Source of the DNA: Longilinea arvoryzae
GTDB lineage: Bacteria; Chloroflexota; Anaerolineae; Anaerolineales; Anaerolineaceae
NCBI RefSeq assembly: GCF_001050235.1
Contig: NZ_DF967972.1
Coordinates: 3,996,724 to 4,060,723, forward strand
Length of the DNA stretch: 64,000 nt
Reading direction: 5' to 3'
Below are positions 1 through 9,193 of this stretch, piece after piece (positions within the stretch are counted from its first letter, which is position 1; every line of letters begins with the position of its first letter). Below the pieces are notes generated by a model. The model searched no databases and was not told the origin of the DNA. It saw nothing but the letters and a program-made list of their open reading frames with translations. Both the position numbers and the translations under genes were made by a program.

Positions 1-694
1 CGATGATATTCAGCAGCAGGTTGGTGTTAACGCTGGGGGTCAGCAGCGGCCAGGTGACGTTGCTAAATACCTGCCAGGTGTTGGCGCCGTCGATGCGCGC
101 CGCCTCGTACAGCTCAGAAGGAATGGTCTGCAACCCGGCCAGGAAGATCACCATGGTGACGCCCATGTTGGCCCAGATTTGCACCACGATCACCCAGGCG
201 AAGGCCTCGGATGGTAAGCCGCCAAAGAATTCGGAATGCGCGCCAAACAGCGCGAGTAGCTTCGCGACCGGCCCGCCCATCGGATACAGAAACAGCGACC
301 AGATCATGCCCTGGATGACCGCGCCCAGGATGACCGGCATGAAATACAACGTGCGGAAGAAATTGCGGAGCCGGATACGCGGGTTGTTCAGGATGACCGC
401 GGTCGCCAGGCCCAGCCCAAACTGAAGGGTGGTTACGAAAAAGCAAAAGATCAGCGTGCGGCCCAGCGCGGCCATGTTATCTTTCGAGGCCTGCCCCATC
501 ATCAGGAATTCCTTGTAGTTGGCCAGGCCAAGCCAATGTACGGCCGCACCTTTTAGACCGGTGGCATCGGTCAATGAGTAGACGGATGTTGCCAGCGACG
601 GCCCCAACGAGATCAAGAAGTAGAAAGCGATCCCTGGTAGCAACATCAGATAGGGGGTCAACCTGGACCAACCCCGACCAAAGTGGTAATTCAT
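1..694 (-). CDS. Sugar ABC transporter permease (MalF-like), 3' end cut by window edge
   Basis: Inner-membrane permease of a carbohydrate (CUT1-type) ABC importer. Translation from ATG at 694 gives MNYHFGRGWSRLTPYLMLLP and continues open for about 231 residues to the window edge. Hydrophobic segments start near residue 12, and the permease-ATPase coupling loop (EAARIDGANTWQVF) is clear near the cut end, at about residues 205-218. The gene lies just downstream of the solute-binding protein on the same strand, so the two form one transport operon, separated by a strong stem-loop. A second permease is expected beyond the window. The C-terminal part is missing only because of the edge. Substrate is not readable; sugar or oligosaccharide is inferred from the family. 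Confidence 0.9.
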   Translation of the reverse strand, partial: MNYHFGRGWSRLTPYLMLLPGIAFYFLISLGPSLATSVYSLTDATGLKGAAVHWLGLANYKEFLMMGQASKDNMAALGRTLIFCFFVTTLQFGLGLATAVILNNPRIRLRNFFRTLYFMPVILGAVIQGMIWSLFLYPMGGPVAKLLALFGAHSEFFGGLPSEAFAWVIVVQIWANMGVTMVIFLAGLQTIPSELYEAARIDGANTWQVFSNVTWPLLTPSVNTNLLLNII

Positions 695-720
695 ACGGAC
701 CCTCCTCCCTGGCATCCATA

Positions 721-756
721 AGTCAGGCCTCCCACTGGGCAGTGGGAAGCCTGACT
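721..756 (-). terminator. Stem-loop between binding-protein and permease genes
   Basis: Arms 721-737 and 740-756 pair over 17 positions with one C/A mismatch and a 2-nt loop. There is no T-run after it on the minus strand. It lies between the binding-protein stop (769) and the permease start (694). In maltose-type operons a stem-loop at this place protects the binding-protein message and reduces read-through, giving excess binding protein; that role is inferred here. Confidence 0.7.
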
Positions 757-768
757 GCACGATAGGTA

Positions 769-2160
769 CTATTTTATAGCGTCGAGGCCAGCCTGCAAGT
801 CGGCCTGGACTTTATCGGCAAGGGTCTTGGGATCATCGTAGGTGCCGAACGGCTTGAAGTAGGAAGCATACGGGTTGGCGAACTGACCGGCGCCCTTGGG
901 AGCAACCCAGTACTGTTCGTAGCCCACGCGGAAGTTGGCCAGGTAGGGGGCCACTTCACCGCCGATCTTGGTGTCGAGCTTGGCGGTCGGCTGGGTGGGG
1001 ATGAAGCCCACGGCATTGGCGAAAGCCTGGTAATTCTCAGGAGCCGAGAACTCGGTCAGGTAGTTGATGGCAGCTTCCTTGTTGGGGGTCTTGGCGGCAA
1101 TCGCCCAGCCCTGGTCGTACTTGCCGAACAGGTACTTGTTATCATCGGCGTTGTCGGAACCCGGGAAGGGGATGTAACCCCAATCAAAAGCCGGTTCAGC
1201 AGCTTCGATGGCGGAAGCATACCAGGTGCCGCCGGGGAACATGGCCACGGCGCCCGAAGCAAAGCGGCCAGGAGCCGCATCGCCGGCCACGCCGGAAGCG
1301 CCCTGTTCCATCATATCGCGGGCGTAGATCTGCATCTTTTCCCACATACCCAGCGACTTCTCATCGTTCCACTTGATCGTGCCGGTCCACAGGCCTTCCA
1401 CCAGGGCAGCCTGATCGGGGTAGGTCGCGCCGAGCAAACCGTAGGCGCCCACAAAGATGGGCCAACCGTCTTTACCGCCGGCGGTCATGCAGGGGGTGCC
1501 CGCGGCAACGAAGGTCTTGCAGGCGGTCACGAGTTCACTCCAGGTGGTCGGGACGGCCAGTTTGTTGGCGGTGAACAGGTCTTTGTTGTAGAAGATGCCG
1601 CTGTAGGAAACGCGCCCGAGGTTGACCTCATAGACCTTGCCGTTGTAGCTGCCGGCGTCCTTGAGGGTGGCTTCGTCGTAGTTCTTGGTGAAGGGTTGGT
1701 CGGTGATGTCCATCAGCAAACCAGCATCGATCAACTGCTGCCAGTTGGGGGCATCCACGTTTTTCATGTAGGACTGCGCGCCGTTGGCGAAACCGAAGAT
1801 ATCGATCACATCGATGTCGTTGGCGGTCAGGCGGGTCTGGGTGACGGTGCTCAGGTCGTTGGCGTTCACGACCGCCATATCCACGGTCACGTTCGGATAC
1901 TTTTCCTGGAATTTAGCGTTGAAATCTTCCATGAAAGTGACCATGGGCGGATTCTGGTGGACCAGCACGCGCAGGGTCACTTTTTCGGTGGAGGCCGCCG
2001 GAGCCTGAGTGGCTGCGGGCGCCTGAGTGGCCTCGGGGGCGCCGGAAGTGCTGTCAGCCGCAGGCGCCTGGGTGGCGGTCGCGGCGGGGGTCGAGCAGGC
2101 CGTTAAGGCCATGCTCAGGACGACCAAAATGGCCATGACGAACAAAATCGACTTTCTCAT
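769..2160 (-). CDS. Extracellular solute-binding lipoprotein of a sugar ABC transporter
   Basis: 463-residue family 1 (SBP_bac_1) binding protein that captures sugar outside the membrane and delivers it to the adjacent permease. It has an N-terminal signal with lipobox LTAC (Cys22 lipidated), then an Ala/Thr/Pro/Gln-rich linker to about residue 58, then the two-lobed binding domain (KVTLRVLVHQNPPMVTFMED onward). Residues such as FPGGTWYASAIE and GWAIAAKTPNKEAAINYL are typical of the CUT1 class. RBS AGGAGC precedes ATG 2160. It is the first gene of the operon and is followed by a stem-loop and the permease. The long low-complexity linker after the lipid anchor is common in Anaerolineae-type lipoproteins. 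The ligand is unknown. Confidence 0.93.
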   Translation of the reverse strand: MRKSILFVMAILVVLSMALTACSTPAATATQAPAADSTSGAPEATQAPAATQAPAASTEKVTLRVLVHQNPPMVTFMEDFNAKFQEKYPNVTVDMAVVNANDLSTVTQTRLTANDIDVIDIFGFANGAQSYMKNVDAPNWQQLIDAGLLMDITDQPFTKNYDEATLKDAGSYNGKVYEVNLGRVSYSGIFYNKDLFTANKLAVPTTWSELVTACKTFVAAGTPCMTAGGKDGWPIFVGAYGLLGATYPDQAALVEGLWTGTIKWNDEKSLGMWEKMQIYARDMMEQGASGVAGDAAPGRFASGAVAMFPGGTWYASAIEAAEPAFDWGYIPFPGSDNADDNKYLFGKYDQGWAIAAKTPNKEAAINYLTEFSAPENYQAFANAVGFIPTQPTAKLDTKIGGEVAPYLANFRVGYEQYWVAPKGAGQFANPYASYFKPFGTYDDPKTLADKVQADLQAGLDAIK

Positions 2161-2718
2161 CTTCTTTGCTCCTCTTGAAAATCGAACCGGGTGAATTAGA
2201 AGGTACGCATCACGGATTGCGAATGCGTGGAAGTGGAAGGGGATCCGAGAGAAATTTCGATCAATCTTTCTCCTTTCGAACCGTTATGCGTGCTTACGAA
2301 CAGGGGAGAGAAATAGCCAGGGTTCCTTGCGGCTTGCCGCGCAGTTCTCATGCAGTAATTTGGAACCGCTTTAATTTCATATCTATTATAGGAAACCACC
2401 CCGCCGTGCGCATGGAGGAATCCGTGCGGAAGGTGGAGGATTCATAGCAGCCGGGCAGAGCTGCACGGTCCAGTCGTTATAACGCCGTAATCGTTTTCTG
2501 CGTCATTGGCAGCCCATCCGCCGGCAGGGGTGAGGCAGGAAAAATCAAGAGAGCCTTGCCCGGAAACGACATGCTCCGCCCTTACCAAATTGCCTTTCAG
2601 GGCACAGGCTGCACTAGCCTCCTCAAACCACGCTCTTTTCAATCAAAGTACAAAAACAATAAAAGTACCTTGACAGACATAGTAATATGTTTTATAATAC
2701 CAATATCGAGGTGATCCT
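2161..2718. other. Divergent intergenic region between sugar transporter and PadR operon
   Basis: 558 bases with no convincing gene; open frames here have no family resemblance or ribosome-binding site. The left part should hold the promoter of the binding-protein gene: a TATAAT-like -10 reads on the minus strand near 2384-2394, but no good -35 is seen. The right end holds the consensus PadR-operon promoter (2670-2698). Confidence 0.6.
2670..2698 (+). promoter_or_regulatory. Consensus sigma-70 promoter with dyad in the spacer (PadR operon)
   Basis: TTGACA (2670-2675), a 17-bp spacer and TATAAT (2693-2698): both hexamers match the consensus. The spacer contains the inverted repeat ACATA-GTAA-TATGT (2677-2690). 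PadR-family repressors commonly bind ATGT/ACAT-type dyads over their own promoters, so this is a likely autoregulatory operator (inference). The expected start of transcription is near 2705, about 14 bases before the padR ATG at 2719. Confidence 0.8.
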
Positions 2719-3048
2719 ATGAGTGACAACAAAATCACATCCGATCTGCTGCGCGGGCATACCGATACGATGATCCTGCGGCTCCTCTCCGAAGCGGATC
2801 GCTACGGTTACGAGATCGTCAAGCTGATCGCCGAACGCTCGGGCGGCGAGTATGAACTGAAAGAAGCCACGATGTATTCCAGCGTGCGGCGGCTTGAGGA
2901 GGACGGTGATATCGAGTGGTACTGGGGCGATGAAACCCAGGGCGGAAGGCGCAAATATTTCAGGATCACCGAAAAGGGTAAAGCCACTTATGCCCGCAAC
3001 AAGGGCAACTGGGAGTACGCCAAACGCGTACTGGGCAACTTATTGTAA
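2719..3048 (+). CDS. PadR family transcriptional regulator
   Basis: 109-residue winged-helix repressor of the short PadR type. The N-terminal helix-turn-helix and wing contain ADRYGYEIVKLIAERSGG and the family-typical YSSVRRLEEDGDI and GGRRKYFRITEKG stretches. RBS GAGGTGATCCT precedes ATG 2719. It is the first gene of a four-gene operon ending in a drug-exporter-type ABC transporter. In that context PadR proteins usually sense the exported compound and release the promoter; the dyad between -35 and -10 supports autoregulation. The ligand is unknown. Confidence 0.92.
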   Translation: MSDNKITSDLLRGHTDTMILRLLSEADRYGYEIVKLIAERSGGEYELKEATMYSSVRRLEEDGDIEWYWGDETQGGRRKYFRITEKGKATYARNKGNWEYAKRVLGNLL

Positions 3049-3061
3049 AGGAGATCCGATT

Positions 3062-3988
3062 ATGAACGAAAAACTTAGCGACTACTTGAACGGCGTTTTT
3101 GCACCGTATGATGGGTTGAAAAGTGTGGATGACCTGAAGGCCGACCTGCTGAACGATTTGCAGGAGCGCTTCCGCGAACTCAAAGCCGAGGGCAAGGACG
3201 ATGAAACGGCATACGCGATGACCATCGACAGTATCGGTGACATTGAAGAAACGGTACGGGAGGTGGTCAACCTCTCCCGTTCGCTGGAACGTCAGGTGCT
3301 GACCAACTTCAGCGCCAGCAACCTGCCGGGCAGTGATTTCGCAGGCATCACCGCGCATCATGGAAAATTTGACGCGAGCGCGTTACGCGGCTCCGATTTT
3401 TCAAGCGCAGATCTGACCGGCAGTTCGTTTTCGGCCAGCGACGTTCGCGAAGCCAACTTCAAGGGCGCCAACCTGACCGGCAGTTCTTTTTCAAGCAGCG
3501 ATGTGCGCCAGGCCAACTTTGATGGCGCAAACCTGACGGACTGCACACTGTATGCCAGTGACTTTACCGGTGCAAGCTTCAATAAAACCATCCTGGTGCG
3601 CACCAGTTTCAACGCGATGGGGCTGACCGGCACAAAATTCACCGATGTAAAACTGATCGATGCAAAGATGAACGCGGCCGACCTCCGGGAAACCACCTTC
3701 GAAAATTGCGTCTTTACCGGGGTGGACTTTACGAATTCCGATTTGCGCGGGGTATGCCTTGATGGGCTGACCTTTATCGGGGTCAAGTTCAACAAGTCGG
3801 CGTTGAATGAAGCCACGTTTAAGGGTGCGACATTGAAAAACGTGTCCTTCCTGCCGGGATTTGTCTTGACGAATAAATTCTACCGTGCCCTGAAAACCAT
3901 CCGGTTTGAAGGCGCGAGGATGGATAAATTGACTTATGCCGCGCTCAAGGGTCTGGGAGTCGATTTAACCGGGGTTACCGTTATTTAG
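3062..3988 (+). CDS. Pentapeptide-repeat protein with N-terminal HAAS-like domain
   Basis: 308 residues from ATG 3062, chosen because AAAGGAG sits just upstream; the longer upstream frame overlaps padR and has no RBS. Residues 1 to about 80 are helical and acidic (SDYLNGVFAPYDGLKSVDDL..) and resemble the short domain often encoded next to PadR-regulated transporters. From about residue 83 the protein is a run of pentapeptide repeats, A(D/N)F/L-xx, expected to fold as a right-handed beta-helix. It lies 13 bases after padR and 12 before the ABC ATPase. Function is unknown; it may modulate the transporter or act as a scaffold. It carries no transmembrane segment. Confidence 0.85.
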   Translation: MNEKLSDYLNGVFAPYDGLKSVDDLKADLLNDLQERFRELKAEGKDDETAYAMTIDSIGDIEETVREVVNLSRSLERQVLTNFSASNLPGSDFAGITAHHGKFDASALRGSDFSSADLTGSSFSASDVREANFKGANLTGSSFSSSDVRQANFDGANLTDCTLYASDFTGASFNKTILVRTSFNAMGLTGTKFTDVKLIDAKMNAADLRETTFENCVFTGVDFTNSDLRGVCLDGLTFIGVKFNKSALNEATFKGATLKNVSFLPGFVLTNKFYRALKTIRFEGARMDKLTYAALKGLGVDLTGVTVI

Positions 3989-4000
3989 GGAGTAGCGCAG

Positions 4001-4762
4001 ATGCAAAACATAGCGATTCAAACCCAGGGACTGCAAAAGTCCTTCAAGCAACTTCACGTCCTCAAAGGCGTGGACATCCTGGTGGAAAAGGGCACCATCT
4101 TCGCCCTGTTGGGTTCAAATGGCGCGGGCAAGACGACGATCGTCAAAATCCTCACCACGCTGCTGCGACAGGACTCTGGCACGGCCAGCGTCAACGGATT
4201 CGACGTCACCTCAAAACCCGACGCCGTGCGGCAGTCAATCAGCCTGACCGGGCAATTCGCAGCCGTGGACGAAATCCTGACGGGACGCGAAAACCTGGTC
4301 ATGATTGCCAGTCTCCGGCACTTAATCAACCCACGACAGGTGGCCGCGGAAGTGCTCAAGCGCTTCGGTCTGAACGATGCCGCCGACCGCAAGGTATCCA
4401 CCTATTCGGGCGGCATGCGCCGCAGATTGGACCTCGCCATGAGCCTGGTGGGAAAACCGCAGCTCATTTTCCTCGACGAGCCAACCACCGGGCTGGATCC
4501 CGAAGCGCGCATCGAGGTCTGGAAGATTGTCAAAGAACTTGCTGACGGCGGGACGACGGTGTTTTTGACCACGCAGTATTTGGATGAGGCCGAACAGCTT
4601 GCCGACCGGATTGCCATTCTGCACGAAGGCCGGATCATCGCCAACGGCACGCTGGCGGAGTTGAAGCAACTGTTCCCGCCCGCGAAGGTTGAATACGTTG
4701 AGAAGCAACCGACATTGGAGGAGATCTTCCTTTCGATCGTCAGCAGGAAAGAGGAAAACTAA
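4001..4762 (+). CDS. ABC transporter ATP-binding protein (DrrA/CcmA type exporter)
   Basis: 253-residue ATPase of an ABC-2 type exporter. Walker A GSNGAGKT (about residues 38-45), signature YSGGMRRRLDLA, Walker B LIFLDEPTTGLD and the switch histidine position replaced in TTQYLDEAEQLADRIAIL, which is typical of the daunorubicin-resistance subfamily (Q in place of H is common there). It powers the permease encoded next, whose ATG follows the stop without a gap. Function inferred: efflux of a hydrophobic drug, lipid or toxin under PadR control. Confidence 0.93.
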   Translation: MQNIAIQTQGLQKSFKQLHVLKGVDILVEKGTIFALLGSNGAGKTTIVKILTTLLRQDSGTASVNGFDVTSKPDAVRQSISLTGQFAAVDEILTGRENLVMIASLRHLINPRQVAAEVLKRFGLNDAADRKVSTYSGGMRRRLDLAMSLVGKPQLIFLDEPTTGLDPEARIEVWKIVKELADGGTTVFLTTQYLDEAEQLADRIAILHEGRIIANGTLAELKQLFPPAKVEYVEKQPTLEEIFLSIVSRKEEN

Positions 4763-5530
4763 ATGGGAGCAGTGAAGAATCACTTTTTTAGCGATATGAG
4801 CGTGATGCTTGGACGATCCATGCGCCATGTTTTTCGCAGCCTGGACACCATCATCACGGTGACCATCACGCCGATTGCGATGATGCTGCTGTTCGTCTAC
4901 GTATTCGGCGGTGCAATTCAAACCGGCACGGATCACTATGTGAATTACCTGTTGCCTGGAATCCTGCTGATTGCCATTGCAAGCGGCATCGCCTACACGG
5001 CTTACCGCCTGTTTATCGATGTGCAACAGGGGTTGTTCGAGCGTTTCCACTCCATGCCGATCGCGCGTTCAACGGTGTTGTGGGGGCATGTGTTAACCTC
5101 GCTGGTCTCCAACGCGATTTCGGTTGTCGTCATCATCCTTGTGGCGTTGATCATGGGCTTTCGTTCACCGGCGGGGGTGCTGGCGTGGCTGGCCGTCGCC
5201 GGCATCCTGGCATTTTTTACGCTGGCCCTCACCTGGGTGGCGGCGATCGCTGGACTATCCGCCAAATCGGTGGATGGCGCGGGCGCCTTTTCCTACCCGA
5301 TCATCTTCCTGCCATTTATCAGCTCGGCTTTCGTGCCGACCGGGTCGATGCCGGCGGGCGTGCGCGCCTTTGCCGAAAACCAACCGGTGACCTCGATCGT
5401 GAACGCCATCCGCGCGCTGCTGTCGAACCAGCCGGTGGGCAATGAAATATGGATCGCCCTTGCCTGGTGCCTCGGGATTACCCTGGTGGCTTATCTTGTT
5501 GCGATGCGGATTTATAAACAACGGGTGTGA
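4763..5530 (+). CDS. ABC-2 type transporter permease (DrrB-like)
   Basis: 255 residues with about six membrane spans. The ABC-2 pattern includes the N-terminal amphipathic stretch, a conserved loop DVQQGLFERFHSMPIARS after the second span, and the late PIIFLPFISSAFVPTGSMP motif with NQPVTSIVNAIRALL. The gene starts directly after the ATPase stop, so the two are translationally coupled and form a homodimeric exporter. It is the last gene of the PadR operon and converges on the hybrid kinase gene; the 99 bases between them show no clear terminator. Confidence 0.92.
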   Translation: MGAVKNHFFSDMSVMLGRSMRHVFRSLDTIITVTITPIAMMLLFVYVFGGAIQTGTDHYVNYLLPGILLIAIASGIAYTAYRLFIDVQQGLFERFHSMPIARSTVLWGHVLTSLVSNAISVVVIILVALIMGFRSPAGVLAWLAVAGILAFFTLALTWVAAIAGLSAKSVDGAGAFSYPIIFLPFISSAFVPTGSMPAGVRAFAENQPVTSIVNAIRALLSNQPVGNEIWIALAWCLGITLVAYLVAMRIYKQRV

Positions 5531-5629
5531 CTAGGATGGTTACCGGCAATCTTTCTCGCTGGAGGCTGTCCGGTTCAAAACAAATTAATGACCCTGGCGG
5601 GCATACTGTCTTCCGTGGTCGTCTTTCTT

Positions 5630-8600
5630 CTACGCCGAGCGGCGGAAAGTCTCCGGTGACATGCCGCTGATACGCCGAAAGATGCGGCTGAAATAGCCGC
5701 TGTCGGAAAAACCAACGTCCAGGGCGATCTCGCTGATGCTGCGTTCGGTATTCTTCAACAACAGGCGCGCTTGTTGCACGCGGTAGCGCTGCAAATATTC
5801 GATCGGTGTCGTCCCCAGTTCCTGGCGAAAGCAAAAGGTCAGGTGGTCTTCCGATATGCTCACATGCTGGGCGATCTCGGGGCGCGAAATGCTTTCGGCG
5901 GAATGCTCGTGAATGTAAGCCATCGCCTTGCGCACCAGACGCTGCGCCTCGCCGCTCAGGCGTCGTTTCCGTTCCAACGCGGCGTTGATGTGCTCGACGG
6001 TTTCATCCAGGCTGAATAATCCCTTCTCCAGAATGGTCGCCACGCCGCGGTTCAAACGGGCCATTTCTTCCTCGGTCAGCACCTTGCCGGTTACCACGAT
6101 CACCGGAATCCGGCTCAAGTTCTCGTTTTCACGCATGCGATCCAACACGCCGAAACCGTCCATCTCCGGCATCTGCAGATCCAGAAGCACCAGATCGATG
6201 GCCTCGCGCTCCAGAATTTCCAGCGCCTCGCGGCCGTTGCGCGCCTTAAGCACGTGATTGGCGGCCGAATGCGACTGCACGATGCGCGCGTTCAGATCCA
6301 GGGTGTTGGGTTCGTCGTCCACAACCAGAATGGCGCGCGTTGGACGCTCGCCGTTGTTGAGCGACAACTGCTGATCCAATGCCCGGGTCAGCTCGCCTAA
6401 TTCGATGGGTTTGGTCAAATAGTTCAATTCGAGCAGGGCGCTGTTTTCGGTTGAAGATTTAAAGAAGAGCACCGGAACATCGCGCGACTGCGGAGAATTC
6501 TTGAAAACCTGCAATGCCTTCCAACTCGAACCGGCGGCCAGGTTGGCATCCACCAGAACCGCGCCGAGAGCCGGATTGGACGTACCCGGATTCCAGCCGT
6601 CCGCATCGTTCACAGCCTGGACCTGGACTTGAAAACCACGTTGGTGTAAACATTTCACCAGCAACTCGTTGGTGGAGAATGCATCCGTGAGGACCAACAC
6701 CGAGTGCGCCGCCTCGGGCAGGCCGGCCAACGAATTGCCGCCCTCGACCGGCGCGGGAACGGTCGGCAGCGTGAAAAAGAAGGTCGAGCCGGCGCCGGGG
6801 ATGCCGCTGGAGCGAACGCCGATCACGCCGCCGTGTAACTCCACCAATCGTTTGCTGATCGCCAGACCCAATCCCAGCCCGCCGTAGCCCAACGCCACGC
6901 TGTGATCGGATTGGCGAAATTCATCGAAAATGACGTGCTGGTCCGCGGCTGAAATGCCCAGCCCGGTATCGCTGACCAGCACGGTGACCGACTCCGGGTG
7001 GGTTTCCATTCGCAGACTCACGCTGCCGTGTTCGGTGAATTTCACCGCATTGTTGATCAAATTAAGGGCGACCTGACGCAGCCGGGTGCGGTCCCCCCAG
7101 ATCCAGGGGCCGTTTTCCGGCAACTCGGCCTCCCAGGTCAACCCTTTATCGGCGGCCAACTGGCGGCCGCTCTCAGCGATGACATGCAACGCCTGTCCCA
7201 GTTCGACAAAATCATTATTCAGGCGCAGTTGTCCGGCGTCGCTGGTCGCCAGGTCGAGCACGTCGCCGATCAAACCGCCCAGGTGCTGCGAATAGGTGTG
7301 GATGCGCTCGATGTCCTTTTGAGTGGTTTCCGGCAGCACCGTTTCATCTTCATCGCTGGTCTTCAGAATGATTTCGCTCAGGCCCACGATCAGGTTCAGG
7401 GGTGTGCGCAGTTCATGCCCGATGACGGATAATAAACGGCTCTTCATGCGGTTGGCTTCTTCAGCCAGCCGGCGGCCTTCGGTGGCTTCGCGGTACAGGC
7501 GGGCTGTATTGAGCGCCCCGCCGATCTGCTGTACGATGGCGCCGTACAGATTGATATGGTCGCTGTTGAAGACGACATAGCCGGGCGGGCCGCTGCGGTG
7601 CGCCAATGGTACCAGCGTCAATTGAAAAGATTGCCCCCTGGCCACAAGTTCGCGCGGCGGAAAATGCTGGCTGCGAAAACGCAGCGGCGCATCCTCCGGC
7701 GCGAAGACATTCCGCATCCGGCTCCAGACGGTCGGATCGTCCTCACCCGATTCATACAACGCGATCGACGCGTCGTGAATATCCATGGTCGGCAAATGCT
7801 GCCGCAATACCGCATAGATCTGGTCTTCATCCAGCGCGGTCAGCAAGGCGGCGGTCAAAAGGCTGAGGCGATTGGAGATCCAACCGAGGCTGGAGATGTA
7901 CTGGCGATGCTGGCGCTGCATGTGCGAGCTGATGGCCAGCCGCGCCCGATCCAGCAGTTCATCAGCCCGAACGAGCGCGGCTTGGCTGATCCCCGGGGTG
8001 CGTTGATATTCCGCGTTCATCAGAGTCATGGCATCCTGCCAGATGTGCGCGTCATCTTCTTCACCGGTCGAGCGCTGCAGCACATCTTCCAGCGTCTTCT
8101 CGAAAGATGCGATATCGCCGGTCTCCGCGCCGGACGAAAAGGCGTCCAACAGGCGCTCGCAGAAGGCGCGGCAATCGTCCGGCTCCAGGTTTTGGGTCTG
8201 GCGCAGAACCGTCGCAGAAATCCCGGCGATGTCCGCCTGCGCGCCCGACGCGACCTCCGGATAGCTGTCCGGTGTGTGGGTTCCACCACAACCGCAGGAT
8301 TCGCGGGCAATCAGGTGGGTCTCCACCCGGGTGTTCACGGGAAGTTCCTTCTGGCTCGTGATACGCCCGAAGAGCAATTCCAGGGCGCGTTTTCCCATGG
8401 TGTGCAACGGGATATGCACGCTGCTCAAGGACGGCCTTTGGGCGGCGTCCTCGAGACGGTTATCGAAGCCGATGACGGCCACATCGCGTGGAATTTCTCG
8501 TCCGGCTTCCTTCAAGGCTTGCATGGCGCCCAACGCCATTTCGTCGTTGCTGGCCAGCAACGCCGAAAATGGAACGCCGGACTTCAGGAATTGTTGAACG

Positions 8601-9193
8601 GCGGCATATCCGCCGTCGTAAACATGCCCGCCGTAAGCCATGCGGCGCGGATCCCACGCCAGGTTGTGTTCTTCCAACGTCTCGCGGAAGGCATTGAAAC
8701 GCTCGCCGGTATCCCCGGCCAGATCATCCCGGCTTCCGGCGATGAAACCAATCTGGCTGTGGCCGTGATTAACCAGGTGGCGGATCGCCTCGCGCACTCC
8801 TCCGGCGTTATCGGCAGCCAGGGTCGGCCCTTGCTCGCCCGATCCGATGAACAACACCGGGAAACCCTGCCCCAGCAGGCCCTGCACGTAAGCCGAGCGC
8901 AGCTCGGAATGTAAGGGCGTGAAGATGATCAGGCCATCCGTGTTCCACGGCCCGATCGGCACGAAATCGTCGTCGGGCGTGTTGGCCGGCCAGGCCGGAC
9001 GGTTCGGTTCGACCGGCCCGGCGCCGATCCCGATGCCGCAGCCCAGCAGCAAATTGCAATCCCGTTCCTGGGCTGCCCGGATGATGCCCTTGTAAACCGG
9101 CATCAGGTAATTCAGGCTTGTCGCGATATTGTAAAATTGCCAACCGGCCAACACGCCGATTGTCGGTTTACCCTGATGATAAATGGGAGACAT
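5630..9193 (-). CDS. Hybrid regulator: LacI-type sensor, histidine kinase, two receivers, AraC DNA-binding domain
   Basis: 1187 residues combining sensing, phosphorelay and DNA binding in one chain. Residues 10-290: periplasmic-binding-protein-like sugar sensor of the LacI class, without a LacI helix-turn-helix and without signal or membrane segment, so cytoplasmic. 310-570: helical and GAF-like linker. 580-650: dimerisation domain with H593 (IGHELRTPLN). 700-810: ATPase with N714/N715, D742 (DTGLGIS) and GLGLGLAIS at 772-780. 828-940: degenerate receiver lacking the acidic pair. 953-1065: intact receiver with D959/D960, phosphoacceptor D1005, T1035, K1057. 1085-1187: AraC HTH ending in the family's second helix-turn-helix (SEIALDVGFSDSGYFSRIFR). 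A TATAAT-like -10 lies at 9224-9229. It probably controls a nearby sugar-use gene set, possibly the transporter at the left edge. Confidence 0.92.
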   Translation of the reverse strand: MSPIYHQGKPTIGVLAGWQFYNIATSLNYLMPVYKGIIRAAQERDCNLLLGCGIGIGAGPVEPNRPAWPANTPDDDFVPIGPWNTDGLIIFTPLHSELRSAYVQGLLGQGFPVLFIGSGEQGPTLAADNAGGVREAIRHLVNHGHSQIGFIAGSRDDLAGDTGERFNAFRETLEEHNLAWDPRRMAYGGHVYDGGYAAVQQFLKSGVPFSALLASNDEMALGAMQALKEAGREIPRDVAVIGFDNRLEDAAQRPSLSSVHIPLHTMGKRALELLFGRITSQKELPVNTRVETHLIARESCGCGGTHTPDSYPEVASGAQADIAGISATVLRQTQNLEPDDCRAFCERLLDAFSSGAETGDIASFEKTLEDVLQRSTGEEDDAHIWQDAMTLMNAEYQRTPGISQAALVRADELLDRARLAISSHMQRQHRQYISSLGWISNRLSLLTAALLTALDEDQIYAVLRQHLPTMDIHDASIALYESGEDDPTVWSRMRNVFAPEDAPLRFRSQHFPPRELVARGQSFQLTLVPLAHRSGPPGYVVFNSDHINLYGAIVQQIGGALNTARLYREATEGRRLAEEANRMKSRLLSVIGHELRTPLNLIVGLSEIILKTSDEDETVLPETTQKDIERIHTYSQHLGGLIGDVLDLATSDAGQLRLNNDFVELGQALHVIAESGRQLAADKGLTWEAELPENGPWIWGDRTRLRQVALNLINNAVKFTEHGSVSLRMETHPESVTVLVSDTGLGISAADQHVIFDEFRQSDHSVALGYGGLGLGLAISKRLVELHGGVIGVRSSGIPGAGSTFFFTLPTVPAPVEGGNSLAGLPEAAHSVLVLTDAFSTNELLVKCLHQRGFQVQVQAVNDADGWNPGTSNPALGAVLVDANLAAGSSWKALQVFKNSPQSRDVPVLFFKSSTENSALLELNYLTKPIELGELTRALDQQLSLNNGERPTRAILVVDDEPNTLDLNARIVQSHSAANHVLKARNGREALEILEREAIDLVLLDLQMPEMDGFGVLDRMRENENLSRIPVIVVTGKVLTEEEMARLNRGVATILEKGLFSLDETVEHINAALERKRRLSGEAQRLVRKAMAYIHEHSAESISRPEIAQHVSISEDHLTFCFRQELGTTPIEYLQRYRVQQARLLLKNTERSISEIALDVGFSDSGYFSRIFRRISGMSPETFRRSA

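Noticed and set aside
5531-5629. Terminator between the exporter permease and the hybrid kinase gene
   Set aside because: No convincing stem with T-run is visible in these 99 bases.
7556-8914. 452-codon open frame opposite the hybrid kinase
   Set aside because: Antisense shadow of a well-supported kinase gene; Arg/Gln-rich, no domain.
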